From Lachnospiraceae bacterium (GTDB lineage Bacteria > Bacillota > Clostridia > Lachnospirales > Lachnospiraceae): DNA of 64,000 nucleotides. Location: positions 62,001-126,000 of the forward strand of contig JAFYYN010000111.1 of assembly GCA_017557525.1 (NCBI GenBank), read 5' to 3'. A program made the position numbers and the translations under genes. This document shows positions 27,995 through 37,057 of this stretch, piece after piece; positions within the stretch are counted from its first letter, which is position 1, and every line of letters begins with the position of its first letter. The notes under the pieces were generated by a model. The model did not search any database. It worked only from the letters and a program-made list of their open reading frames with translations, and was not told the origin of the DNA.

Positions 27995-29671
27995 GTGCTT
28001 AGATTTCATGCAGGTAGAAAGAAGAGAATCGTTTTGATAGTTATAGCTGTGATCCTTACCATGGTCTTAGCTTTATTATCAAGATATGTAGAGTCTCACC
28101 GTGACCTTCAATTCGGAATAGGAAGAATCATATTGCCCGCAAGCAGTTTCCTCGGCGTTGTGCAGGCAATGAAGGGTCTTTTGTGTATTATTATATGTGT
28201 GCTTGACTATAAAAGGGGACGGATACTCACGTATGTTTATATGGGTTGTTCCATTTTTTTCATGCTCATTGGTATTATTTCAAAGGGAGAAATGAGTTCG
28301 CTTCCGGGTATTTATAATTCCATCATTTCAATTATTTCCGTAGCGATCATTTCCACTGGCCTTGCTAAAGCGGATAAGCGTGCAGTTACGGATTTCCTCA
28401 CAGGTCTTAAGAACAGACGAGGCTTCAGTGATCTGCTGGAGAAAGCGATCAGGGAAAAGAAGCCTTTCCATGTAGTATATTTTGAAATAGAGAATTTCAG
28501 GACTATCAATGATAACCTTGGACATAAGTACGGCGATGTGGCTTTAAAGGCAGTCGCTGAAAAGCTTAAGGAAAAAGAGGATGATGATAAGGTCTATGTA
28601 AGCCGTATCGGCGGAGCTGAGTTTGCTGCAGTTGTGTTCGGAAAGATCGATCCCAAGCCTTTTGCCGAGTGCATAATGGAGAGGATAGGAACAAGTGTTA
28701 CCAACGTGGACGAAGGCTTTGATATTAATATAGCTCTTTCAGTTTACTCTGGTATTTCCTCATTCCCCAAGGATGCAGATAATACAGATGACCTGCTTAA
28801 GTATGCTGACATAGCTGTATACAATGCAAGAATCCAGAATAATAAAGAGAGGATCTGTTTCTTTAATTCTGATATGAAGGACAGATTCTTCAGACAGATA
28901 GAGCTTGAAAAGATAGTAAAGGAAAGCCTGGCTAGGGATTATTTCTATCTGGTTTATCAGCCGCAGTTTAAGATCGAAGGGAAAAAGCTCAGAGGCTTTG
29001 AGACCCTGCTCAGATTAAAACAGCCCGATGGTACAATGGTAAGTCCCGGTGAGTTTATACCGGTAGTTGAGAAATCTGAGCTTATACTTAAGGTTGACAG
29101 CTATGTTTTAAGGCGGGCCTTGAAAGAAGCCAAGAACCTGGTAGATTCGACAGACGGAGATATTGTTGTTTCCGTAAATGTTTCAGCTAAGAATATCTCT
29201 TCACCTGGTTTTGTTGAAGAGGTTAAGAGTGTGCTGGCAGCTACGTCATTTCCTCCTCAGTGCCTTGAAATTGAGATCACTGAGTATTCCTTCGCCGAAT
29301 CAAGAGAGATTACGATTGAGAACGTTAAACGCTTAAGAGAGCTTGGTATCCAGATAGCACTTGATGATTTTGGAACAGGCTACACATCTCTTTCACAGGT
29401 TATGCATCTGCCGATCAGTCTGCTTAAGATAGACAAGAGCCTTATCGATGATATTGAGAATAATAAGATGAACAAGGAATTTGTAGATGCTATCATATAT
29501 ATGGGGCATCTTATGGAATGTGAGGTTATATCAGAGGGCGTTGAATCCAATGAGCAGCTTAAACTCCTAAAGGACCACGAGTGTGATTTTGTACAGGGGT
29601 ATGTATGGAGTAAGCCGTTAGAGTATGACAGTGCTTTGGAGCTTTGTAAAAATCAGACCGCTATGGCTTGA
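27995..29671 (+). CDS. Cyclic-di-GMP phosphodiesterase: membrane, degenerate GGDEF, EAL
   Basis: Four membrane segments (about 10-122) precede a GGDEF domain (about 130-285) whose active-site motif is GGAEF at 206-210, so synthesis of cyclic-di-GMP is unlikely. The EAL domain (about 305-555) has ETL at 336-338 in place of EAL but keeps the metal Glu, DDFGTGYTSL, the Lys in LKIDKS and EGVES, so hydrolysis should work. The degenerate GGDEF may bind GTP as a regulator. The start is GTG at 27995 with GGAGG eight bases upstream. It is the second cyclic-di-GMP hydrolase in the window. Confidence 0.88.
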   Translation: MLRFHAGRKKRIVLIVIAVILTMVLALLSRYVESHRDLQFGIGRIILPASSFLGVVQAMKGLLCIIICVLDYKRGRILTYVYMGCSIFFMLIGIISKGEMSSLPGIYNSIISIISVAIISTGLAKADKRAVTDFLTGLKNRRGFSDLLEKAIREKKPFHVVYFEIENFRTINDNLGHKYGDVALKAVAEKLKEKEDDDKVYVSRIGGAEFAAVVFGKIDPKPFAECIMERIGTSVTNVDEGFDINIALSVYSGISSFPKDADNTDDLLKYADIAVYNARIQNNKERICFFNSDMKDRFFRQIELEKIVKESLARDYFYLVYQPQFKIEGKKLRGFETLLRLKQPDGTMVSPGEFIPVVEKSELILKVDSYVLRRALKEAKNLVDSTDGDIVVSVNVSAKNISSPGFVEEVKSVLAATSFPPQCLEIEITEYSFAESREITIENVKRLRELGIQIALDDFGTGYTSLSQVMHLPISLLKIDKSLIDDIENNKMNKEFVDAIIYMGHLMECEVISEGVESNEQLKLLKDHECDFVQGYVWSKPLEYDSALELCKNQTAMA

Positions 29672-29713
29672 TTACAGAGAGGAGGTACCGTGCTTTAAGG
29701 TACGGTATATATC

Positions 29714-29917
29714 ATGAAAAAAGAATATTCACCTGTATTACCGTTTGATGCAACTCAGACAGATAAATTCTTAATTTATGATGAACAGACATATACCTGC
29801 AAGATAGAACGTTATCAGACAGAGAAGCCGATAAAGCTCCATCATCAGGCTATGGTGAAATATTATAGCTGCAATTATGAGCAGAAACCCGTGCGTTTAG
29901 GCGGGGATATGGGCTAA
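29714..29917 (+). CDS. Small protein of unknown function
   Basis: A 67-residue polar protein with many Tyr, Lys and Gln residues and no membrane segment. I do not recognise it. The GAGGAGG at about 29680 is 27 nt from the ATG; a hairpin between them (ACCGT at 29688, ACGGT at 29701) would bring the ribosome site close when folded. An alternative hairpin GTACC/GGTAC overlaps it. It follows the EAL gene by 42 bp and may be cotranscribed. Confidence 0.45.
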   Translation: MKKEYSPVLPFDATQTDKFLIYDEQTYTCKIERYQTEKPIKLHHQAMVKYYSCNYEQKPVRLGGDMG

Positions 29918-30078
29918 AACAGTAATAAAGTTTACCATTTATATAAAAATTAAGCAAAAATTACAAAAAAAGTGGTATTTTATTACGAAATATAGTAGAA
30001 TATACACAGTGTTTAAGGATATTTAAGGGTTCTTAATATCCATGAACATAAATACAGGACCGAAAGGGGTTTAATTCT

Positions 30079-30384
30079 ATGAACAAATCAGAACTTGTAG
30101 CAGCAGTAGCAGAGAAGACCGCCCTTACAAAGAAGGACGCAGCAGCAGCAATCGAGGCAGTATTTGCTAGTATCGGTGATGCATTACAGAAGAAGGAAAA
30201 AGTTCAGCTTATCGGCTTCGGAACATTCCAGACAAGTGAGAGAAAAGCTCGTACAGGAAAGAATCCTCGTACAGGTGAGGCTGTTAAGATCGCAGCTAGC
30301 ACAGTTCCCGCATTCAAGGCTGGAAAGGGTCTTAAGGAGAAGGTTAACACCAAGCCCGCTAAGAAGGCTGCAAAGAAGAAATAA
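30079..30384 (+). CDS. hup: HU family DNA-binding protein
   Basis: A 101-residue nucleoid protein. [21 protein letters not shown] and the DNA-binding arm with [12 protein letters not shown] are characteristic of HU. The extra C-terminal Lys/Ala-rich tail ([11 protein letters not shown]) exceeds the usual ~90 residues and resembles histone H1-like tails seen in some clostridial HU proteins. Codons are highly biased, as expected for an abundant protein. A strong terminator follows. Confidence 0.95.
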   Translation: MNKSELVAAVAEKTALTKKDAAAAIEAVFASIGDALQKKEKVQLIGFGTFQTSERKARTGKNPRTGEAVKIAASTVPAFKAGKGLKEKVNTKPAKKAAKKK

Positions 30385-30402
30385 TCTTAAAAAGTCATGT
30401 AT

Positions 30403-30445
30403 AAAAAATACAGCTATAAGGCTTAGTCTTATGGCTGTATTTTTT
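30403..30445 (+). terminator. Terminator after hup
   Basis: AAAAAATACAGCTATAAG pairs with CTTATGGCTGTATTTTTT around a seven-base loop (one G-T pair). Confidence 0.9.
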
Positions 30446-30446
30446 A

Positions 30447-30475
30447 TTGAAATGATAAGGATAATGAGATATAAT
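30447..30475 (+). promoter_or_regulatory. Promoter for CE2-like esterase gene
   Basis: TTGAAA at 30447-30452, a 17-bp spacer and TATAAT at 30470-30475, directly after the hup terminator. Confidence 0.75.
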
Positions 30476-30563
30476 AAACAAAGTGATGGGTTTGTAAAGG
30501 GTAAGAAGAAAAGCAGATCACGGTTATTGTTTTGATAATAAGTATGTGGGGGAAACGACAGAT

Positions 30564-31625
30564 ATGGAACTGATAAAACTTAAGGATACCGATAAGTATG
30601 TAACATTTGGCAGGACAATTACCGATCAAGAGGGCACAGCACTTTTCTGGACAGGGAGCGGAGTGGAGTTTAATATCCTTTCTAAAAACCTGTATGTAAA
30701 TATAGAATGTGGATATGACAATATTGAGATAATGCTTGATATCATACTTGATGGGGAAAGGACGCAGAAGCTGGTTCTGGATAAAGGGCTTAAGAGATAT
30801 CAGGTATTTAGTGGCATGTATGGTGAAAAGCCTGTAAATGTCAGGATAATCAGGGATACCCAGAATATGCCCGAAGAAACAAACAGTTTCCTGATCATTA
30901 AGAGCTTTGAGACTGACGGAAATCTGGTTGATCCACCTGTATATACCAGTAATATTGAATTTATCGGTGACAGTCTTACTTCCGGTGAGGGATGCGGCCT
31001 TACAAAAAGGATAGAGTGGATACCTGTAATCTTTGATGCTGTGGAAAGCTACACATATAAAACCGCCAAACTGCTTAATGCAAGATACAGTGTGCTTTCA
31101 CAGAGCGGCTGGGGTCTGTATGCTTCATGGGACAATAATCTGAAGAACGTACTACCTGATTACTATGAGGATATCTGCGGTACATCATCATGCAAGAAAT
31201 GCATTGAGCTTGGTGCACATGATGCATGGGATTTCTCATCCAATGAAATTGACACTGTTGTCATTAATCTTGGAACTAATGACATGAATGCAATAAAAAC
31301 AGAAAACGTAAATAAGGAAGAGTTTATAGAGGGCTTTAAAACAAAGGCAGTAGAGTTTCTTAAAAATGTCAGGATAAATAATGAAGCCTGCAACATAGTC
31401 TGGGCATATGGCATGCTTGGAGATGAGATGGAACCCTATATAAAGGAAGCAATTGAAGATTATAAAAGACAGACAGGGGACAGCAGGGTAGAGTATTTAA
31501 AGCTGCCGGAGTGTAAGGGTGAAGATGTAGGCGTAAGATTCCATCCTACACCGGCTGCTCACGAGAAGGTTGCTAAGTACCTTGCAGAGCATCTGCAGTC
31601 ATACCAGGCCTTTATGCTGAGATAG
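30564..31625 (+). CDS. SGNH-type carbohydrate esterase (CE2-like acetylesterase)
   Basis: A 353-residue esterase. An N-terminal beta-sandwich (about 10-120) precedes an SGNH domain with FIGDSLTSGEG (nucleophile Ser), INLGTNDMN (oxyanion Asn) and FHPTPAAH (catalytic His). The usual Asp two residues before His is Arg here (RFHP), matching CE2 enzymes that use a Ser-His dyad. CE2 members deacetylate xylan or glucomannan sugars. No signal peptide is present, so it would act on imported oligosaccharides. The ATG at 30564 with GGGGGA upstream is preferred over an in-frame GTG at 30546. Confidence 0.82.
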   Translation: MELIKLKDTDKYVTFGRTITDQEGTALFWTGSGVEFNILSKNLYVNIECGYDNIEIMLDIILDGERTQKLVLDKGLKRYQVFSGMYGEKPVNVRIIRDTQNMPEETNSFLIIKSFETDGNLVDPPVYTSNIEFIGDSLTSGEGCGLTKRIEWIPVIFDAVESYTYKTAKLLNARYSVLSQSGWGLYASWDNNLKNVLPDYYEDICGTSSCKKCIELGAHDAWDFSSNEIDTVVINLGTNDMNAIKTENVNKEEFIEGFKTKAVEFLKNVRINNEACNIVWAYGMLGDEMEPYIKEAIEDYKRQTGDSRVEYLKLPECKGEDVGVRFHPTPAAHEKVAKYLAEHLQSYQAFMLR

Positions 31626-31737
31626 CAGATTGGCTTAGGCAATCTGTACGGTTTGACGGTTAACCGATTAAGGAATAGTAAGGTGTATTGAAAGCTAAAC
31701 ATTTAAGATATCGGCATAATGTAAAATATTAGGCATG

Positions 31738-31769
31738 AAAAAAGGGACTCAAAACAACATGAGTCCCTT
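31738..31769 (-). terminator. Terminator after rpsT
   Basis: On the minus strand AAGGGACTC and GAGTCCCTTTTTT form a stem with a ten-base loop and a T tail. Confidence 0.88.
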
Positions 31770-31789
31770 CACTAATTCTTTGCAAAAAA

Positions 31790-32053
31790 TCAGTTAAGTG
31801 AGTTAACAGCCTTCTGAAGATTTGAAATCTTATGAGCTACTGTATTTTTATGATATACGCCCTTAGCACCTGTCTTAGCAAGATATGATGCAGCCTCTTT
31901 GAATGAGGTAGCAGCAAGCTCCTTGTCGCCGGCAGCCACAGCAGCAAGAACCTTCTTTGATAATGTCTTAGCCTTGGACTTGATCATCTTATTTCTGAGA
32001 GTCTTTGTCTCGATAACCTTGATTCTTTTCTTTGCAGACTTAATATTTGCCAA
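31790..32053 (-). CDS. rpsT: 30S ribosomal protein bS20 (TTG start)
   Basis: An 87-residue bS20 starting MANIKSAKKR, a standard N-terminus. The start is TTG at 32051-32053, placed eight bases after AGGAGG. An in-frame GTG nine bases upstream overlaps that ribosome site and cannot be the start. A UUG start is also used by Escherichia coli rpsT, where it is tied to feedback control; whether it is regulated here is inference. It has its own promoter and terminator, and 110 nt of leader. Confidence 0.93.
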   Translation of the reverse strand: MANIKSAKKRIKVIETKTLRNKMIKSKAKTLSKKVLAAVAAGDKELAATSFKEAASYLAKTGAKGVYHKNTVAHKISNLQKAVNSLN

Positions 32054-32169
32054 TGTTCTCACCTCCTATTACACATTAATTGATCATAAACCTCTTAAGC
32101 GATTTATGAATGTGATGACATTGCCGATGAATCCGGACACGGACGTTTCATCGAACACATACGCAATAG

Positions 32170-32197
32170 ATTATAGCAAACAAAATGAAAAAGTCAA
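32170..32197 (-). promoter_or_regulatory. Promoter for rpsT
   Basis: On the minus strand TTGACT (32192-32197), a 16-bp spacer and TATAAT (32170-32175). Confidence 0.75.
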
Positions 32198-32227
32198 TAA
32201 CTTTTTTGAAAAAAATCCGATTTTTTG

Positions 32228-32354
32228 CTGACAAATCATATCTGTTGTGGTATATATGTGAGATGGGGCATGTATACTAATACATCAAAATATTTAAAAG
32301 GCTTTTCCTTTAGGTACATCATACGTAGGAGCCTGTGAAGTAGGAAGAGGCCTT
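32228..32354 (+). promoter_or_regulatory. folC promoter and hairpin leader
   Basis: The 395-bp gap between rpsT and folC holds the rpsT promoter and this region. CTGACA (32228-32233), a 17-bp spacer and TATATA (32251-32256) form a plausible folC promoter, leaving about 190 nt of leader. In the leader AAGGCTTTTCCT (32298-32309) pairs with AGGAAGAG-G-CCTT (32342-32354), one bulge, around a 32-nt loop. I cannot match it to a known riboswitch. I see nothing else between 32355 and 32448. Confidence 0.45.
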
Positions 32355-32448
32355 GTGACAATTAGCTGGTTTTGAAGCAGACAGACGAGTTTATGCAAAA
32401 AAAGAAGGTATAAGATAGATACTGTATATATAGAAATGAGGAATAATC

Positions 32449-33888
32449 ATGGATTACAACAGTTGTTTAGAATATATAAATAAAATCCCGTGGACTGCTA
32501 GGAAAGTTGGTCTGCACAGGATAAAGGCTTTGCTTGAAGTTCTGGGCAGACCCGATAAGGATCTAAGGTTTATCCATGTTGCAGGGACTAACGGCAAAGG
32601 CTCTGTATGCGCAATGCTTGAATCGGTACTGAGGGCTGCAGGATACAGGACAGGACTTTTTACATCGCCACATCTGTTAAGGTACAATGAGAGGATGAAG
32701 GTGGATAACAGGGATATCTCTGATGACGAGTTTGCCGAAGTGATCTCCAGGGTTGCAGCGACAGTTGATAAAATTGAACAAAAACTTAATAATACCGGAG
32801 ATTTAGAAAGCGGGAAGGATTCCGGGGGAAAAAATAAAAAGAGACATATAGATAAAGAAACCTGGGAGTCGCCATCAGAATTTGAGATATTAACAGCTGC
32901 CGGCATACTCTGGTTTAAAGAAAAGAAATGCGACATAGTCATACTTGAGGTTGGACTCGGCGGTGAATTTGACAGTACAAACGCAATAGAAAAGAAAGAG
33001 CTCGCAGTTATAACTCCTATAGGCTTTGACCATACAGCTATACTGGGAAATACTCTGAGAGAGATAGCCTCAGCAAAGGCAGGTATAATAACAGAGGTTT
33101 CAGACGTTGTGGTTTCAAGACAGGGCAGGGAAGGCCTTATAGCTAATGAATATCCGTTAAAGGAAGTCTTGACTGACAAAATGTCAATACTTAATGTTTT
33201 TTCAAGCAGATGTATAGAGAAAAAGGCTAAGTTGCATATACCCGACACATTTGGATTTAAGCTGATTTCAAAAGATATTGACGGACAGGTATTTAAATCA
33301 AGATATTATGATGAGCCATTGAGACTAAGCCTTGTAGGTGAGTATCAGCTGCTTAATGCATTGACCGTATTAGAAAGCATAAGAGTATTAAACAAAAAAG
33401 GGTATAAGATAAGTAAACAAGCGGTTGAACAGGGGCTTAAAACTGTAAGATGGGCGGCCAGGTTTGAGGTTTTAAACAGAAACCCGATATTTATCCTTGA
33501 CGGAGCCCATAATGAGCATGGTATTGATGCAGCGGTTGACGCACTTAGATGGCTGTTTGGGGATAGGAAAATTACCTATATACTTGGTATTTTAAGTGAT
33601 AAGAATATTGACGCCATGCTAAATAAGCTGTATACCAATGCAAAGAGCTTTATAACACTTACCCCTGAGTCTACGCGTGCACTTGCCGGAGAGAAACTTG
33701 CAGAACGTCTTAGAGGTGCAGGCTTTGAGGCGGTTAACTTTGATACACCGCAAGAAGCAGTTGGTTACGCAATGGAAAAGGCTGAGCAGTCTTTAGGCAC
33801 GGATGAAGTGATCTGCTCACTCGGATCGTTATATCTCGCGGGAGATATCCGGAGCTGCTTTGCAAATATAAAGAAAAAGAACGAATAA
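32449..33888 (+). CDS. folC: Folylpolyglutamate synthase / dihydrofolate synthase
   Basis: Adds glutamates to folates (and glutamate to dihydropteroate) using ATP. The Mur-ligase P-loop GTNGKGS and the second signature around LGGEFDSTN are present. The 479-residue length is slightly long because of a charged insert near residues 115-145 (GDLESGKDSGGKNKK). A weak AGGA site lies before the ATG. It begins the folate one-carbon group continuing with fhs, fchA and the cyclo-ligase. Confidence 0.92.
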   Translation: MDYNSCLEYINKIPWTARKVGLHRIKALLEVLGRPDKDLRFIHVAGTNGKGSVCAMLESVLRAAGYRTGLFTSPHLLRYNERMKVDNRDISDDEFAEVISRVAATVDKIEQKLNNTGDLESGKDSGGKNKKRHIDKETWESPSEFEILTAAGILWFKEKKCDIVILEVGLGGEFDSTNAIEKKELAVITPIGFDHTAILGNTLREIASAKAGIITEVSDVVVSRQGREGLIANEYPLKEVLTDKMSILNVFSSRCIEKKAKLHIPDTFGFKLISKDIDGQVFKSRYYDEPLRLSLVGEYQLLNALTVLESIRVLNKKGYKISKQAVEQGLKTVRWAARFEVLNRNPIFILDGAHNEHGIDAAVDALRWLFGDRKITYILGILSDKNIDAMLNKLYTNAKSFITLTPESTRALAGEKLAERLRGAGFEAVNFDTPQEAVGYAMEKAEQSLGTDEVICSLGSLYLAGDIRSCFANIKKKNE

Positions 33889-33937
33889 GAATCATTCAAA
33901 GAAAAGATAACTACCATTTTTTGCATATAAAAATACA

Positions 33938-33966
33938 TTGAAACAAAATTTAAGATGTGATAGAAT
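33938..33966 (+). promoter_or_regulatory. Promoter for fhs
   Basis: TTGAAA at 33938-33943, a 17-bp spacer and TAGAAT at 33961-33966. Confidence 0.7.
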
Positions 33967-34012
33967 GGTAAAAGCTAAAAATATAAAAAATTAACAAGGA
34001 AGGTGTAAAAGC

Positions 34013-35707
34013 ATGTATAAGTCAGACATTGAAATCGCACAGGAAAACGAGATGCTGCCGATAGATGAAATAGCAGCAAAAGCCGGTATTGATGAGAAAT
34101 ATGTAGAGCATTAAGGAAAATATAAGGCAAAAATCGATCTGAGCCTGCTCAAAGAGAGCAAAAGACCTGATGGAAAACTGATACTTGTTACAGCTATCAC
34201 ACCTACACCTGCAGGTGAAGGAAAGACCACCACTACAGTGGGTCTGGCTGACGGTCTCCAAAAGATCGGAAAGAACGTTGTTGTAGCTCTGCGTGAGCCC
34301 TCTTTAGGCCCTGTTTTCGGTATTAAGGGCGGTGCAGCCGGCGGCGGATATGCCCAGGTAGTACCCATGGAGGATATAAACCTTCACTTTACAGGAGATA
34401 TGCATGCTATAGGTGCTGCAAACAACCTGCTTGCAGCTATGCTTGATAACCATATTTATCAGGGAAATGCCTTAAGGATCGACCCAAGACGTATCACCTG
34501 GAGACGCTGCGTTGATATGAACGACAGACAGCTCCGTTTTGTTGTTGACGGACTTGGCGGAAAAGTAAACGGAACTCCCCGTGAGGATGGATATGATATA
34601 ACGGTTGCTTCAGAAATCATGGCAGTTCTCTGCCTTGCTTCTGATATAGTTGACTTAAAGAAGAGGATCGCAAGGATCATCGTAGGCTATAACTATGATG
34701 GTGAGCCTGTTACAGCCGGTGAGCTTCATGCTGAAGGTGCCATGACAGCACTGCTCAAGGATGCATTAAAGCCCAACCTTGTACAGACATTAGAGCATTG
34801 CCCTTCATTTGTACATGGCGGACCTTTCGCAAACATAGCTCATGGATGTAACTCAGTAGTAGCTACACGTATGGCCTTAAAACTTGGCGATTATGTAGTA
34901 ACAGAGGCTGGCTTCGGTGCAGATCTTGGCGCAGAGAAGTTCCTTGACATCAAGTGCCGTTTTGCTGGTCTTAAGCCTAACGCAGTTGTAGTTGTAGCAA
35001 CAGTTCGTGCACTTAAGAATCATGGCGGAGTACCTAAGACCGAGCTTAACGCAGAAAATCTTGAGGCATTAGAGAAGGGTATGCCTAACCTCTTACAGCA
35101 CGTTGAGAACATTACAAAGGTTTATAAGCTTCCCTGCGTAGTTGCAATAAACGCATTCCCTACAGATACAGAGGCTGAACTAGAGCTTGTAAGAAAGAAG
35201 TGTAGTGAACTTGGATGTAACGTAGCACTTTCCAAGGTATGGGAAAAGGGCGGCGAAGGCGGTATAGAGCTTGCTGAAGAAGTTGTTAGACTCTGTAATG
35301 CAACTGATGCAAACGGCGAGCCTTTGAACAAAGACTTCTCCTTCAGTTACGAGCTAGATCAGACTATAGAAGAAAAACTCGAAAACATCGCAAAGAAGGT
35401 ATATCACGCTGACGGTGTTGTATTTACCGCTCAGGCAAAGAAGGATATTGCTACACTTAACCAGATCGGTTTTGGTAATGTACCTATCTGCGTAGCTAAG
35501 ACCCAGTACAGCTTCTCTGATGACGCTAAACTCCTCGGAGCACCTAAGGGCTTTGAGATCACCGTACGTTCGCTTAAAGTTTCAGCAGGTGCAGGCTTTA
35601 TCGTAGCTCTTACCGGTGACATCATGACCATGCCCGGATTACCTAAGGTACCTGCAGCTGAGAAGATTGATGTTGATGAAAATGGTAAGATATCAGGACT
35701 CTTCTGA
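34013..35707 (+). pseudogene. fhs: Formate-tetrahydrofolate ligase with in-frame stop at codon 34
   Basis: Encodes 10-formyl-THF synthetase, which joins formate to THF with ATP. Reading from the ATG at 34013 (AAGGAAGG upstream) gives a normal N-terminus through KYVEH, then TAA at 34112-34114, then [11 protein letters not shown] in the same frame and an uninterrupted remainder to 35707. Homologs have Tyr at this point (-YGKYKAKI), so a TAT or TAC has become TAA. The P-loop [13 protein letters not shown] lies after the stop, and no ATG, GTG or TTG occurs between the stop and GTG 34238, which is beyond the P-loop. A restart product of 489 residues would lack ATP binding. Everything else is intact: either a very recent nonsense mutation, a sequencing error, or suppression. 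Confidence 0.88.
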
Positions 35708-35787
35708 TACTTCATTCTAGGTGGAAGATGTCAGCTCAGATGTGTGATCGACGAGAATGGTGGAGCAAATAACAGGAGTATTAAATT

Positions 35788-36426
35788 ATGGCTATGTTAG
35801 ATGGAAACCTTACAATAAACGAATTTATAGAAAAGCTTGGCAGCAAGGATGCGGTACCCGGTGGTGGCGGAGCAGCAGCTCTCACCGCATCCCTTGGTAT
35901 TTCCCTTTGCAAGATGGCTGCAAATCTTACAGTCGGCAAAAAGAAATTTGCTGATGTTGAAGAAGAAATGTATGCCATAATAGCTGAGTGTGACAAGCTG
36001 GCAGAAGAGTTTGTAGGTCTTATTCAAAAGGATGCAGATGGGTTCCTGCCTCTTTCAAAGGCATACGGGCTTCCTACAGAGACCGAAGAACAGAAAAAGT
36101 TTAAGGAAGAAACCTTAGAACGTGAGCTTGTACATGCTGCTGCAGTACCCTTCGAGATCATGGAAAAGTGCGCCAGAGCCATAGAGCTTTCTTCAATCGT
36201 TGCCGAAAAAGGCTCAAAGCTCGTAGTAAGTGATGCTGCATGCGCGATAAATACATGTATGTCGGCTTTAAAGTGTGCTTCTCTTAATGTTTATATAAAT
36301 ACCAAGTACATGAAGGATAAAGAAATAGCCGCTGAGATGAATCTTAAGGCAGACAAGCTTATAGCTGACAGCAGTGTGATTGCAGAAAAAGTATTTGATG
36401 AGGTTCTTAACAATCTTAAGGCTTGA
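35788..36426 (+). CDS. fchA: Methenyl-THF cyclohydrolase / cyclodeaminase family FchA
   Basis: A 212-residue helical protein of the formiminotransferase-cyclodeaminase family. VPGGGGAAALTASLG near residues 24-38 is the family signature. In folate-using anaerobes FchA converts 5,10-methenyl-THF and 10-formyl-THF, working with Fhs and FolD. AGGAG precedes the ATG by ten bases. It lies 80 bp after fhs. Confidence 0.88.
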   Translation: MAMLDGNLTINEFIEKLGSKDAVPGGGGAAALTASLGISLCKMAANLTVGKKKFADVEEEMYAIIAECDKLAEEFVGLIQKDADGFLPLSKAYGLPTETEEQKKFKEETLERELVHAAAVPFEIMEKCARAIELSSIVAEKGSKLVVSDAACAINTCMSALKCASLNVYINTKYMKDKEIAAEMNLKADKLIADSSVIAEKVFDEVLNNLKA

Positions 36427-36487
36427 AATGTTATAAAATAGCAATCTTATTGAACATAGATAAGAGTTGGTTTAGGATATCTTAATT

Positions 36488-37057
36488 ATGGATAAGAAAA
36501 TCTTAAGAAAACAGAAAATGCAGGAAAGAGACAGCCTGAGTGCAGAAGCACTTCAGGCTCTTTCTGATATAATAACCCGTAAAGTGGTTAGGTTAAAAGA
36601 GTATAAAGCATCTGAAAAAATCCTTTGTTATGTGTCCTGCAGAAGTGAGGTTAAGACTTTAAACTTAATAGAAAGCGCCTTAAAAGCAGGGAAAACAGTC
36701 GGAGTCCCCAAGGTTTATGATAACAAAATGCAATTTTACAAGATAGACAGTCTGTTCGACCTGGAATCCGGATATTTTGGCATCTTGGAGCCTAAAAACA
36801 ACATTACAAAGGAAGAAAATGTACTAAATCCTGATAGCAGCCTGATCATCGTACCGGGACTTGCGTTTGATACCTCTTTAAACAGGATAGGTTACGGTAA
36901 AGGTTTTTATGACCGGTATTTTAGCGAAAACGAAAGTGCAAGCTTTATAAAGTGCGGTATTGCTTTTGAACTGCAGCTTTGCGAAAAAATAGAGGCCGAT
37001 GCAAATGATCAGCCTCTTGATATGCTTGTAACCGAAAAAGATATAATTTTCAAATGA
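36488..37057 (+). CDS. 5-formyltetrahydrofolate cyclo-ligase
   Basis: A 189-residue enzyme that turns 5-formyl-THF back to 5,10-methenyl-THF using ATP. GYGKGFYDRYF is the conserved nucleotide/folate signature, preceded by VPGLAFD. The ribosome site is weak. The TGA stop abuts the convergent chemoreceptor stop with no gap. It completes the folate run from folC. Confidence 0.92.
   Translation: MDKKILRKQKMQERDSLSAEALQALSDIITRKVVRLKEYKASEKILCYVSCRSEVKTLNLIESALKAGKTVGVPKVYDNKMQFYKIDSLFDLESGYFGILEPKNNITKEENVLNPDSSLIIVPGLAFDTSLNRIGYGKGFYDRYFSENESASFIKCGIAFELQLCEKIEADANDQPLDMLVTEKDIIFK

Noticed and set aside
32454-33248. 264-residue minus-strand ORF inside folC
   Set aside because: Antisense shadow of a clear folC frame, with Ser/Pro-rich low-quality translation and no ribosome site.
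34238-35707. Fhs gene starting at GTG 34238
   Set aside because: It would drop the P-loop and the conserved N-terminus, which is encoded in frame just upstream; the stop codon, not the start, is the anomaly.
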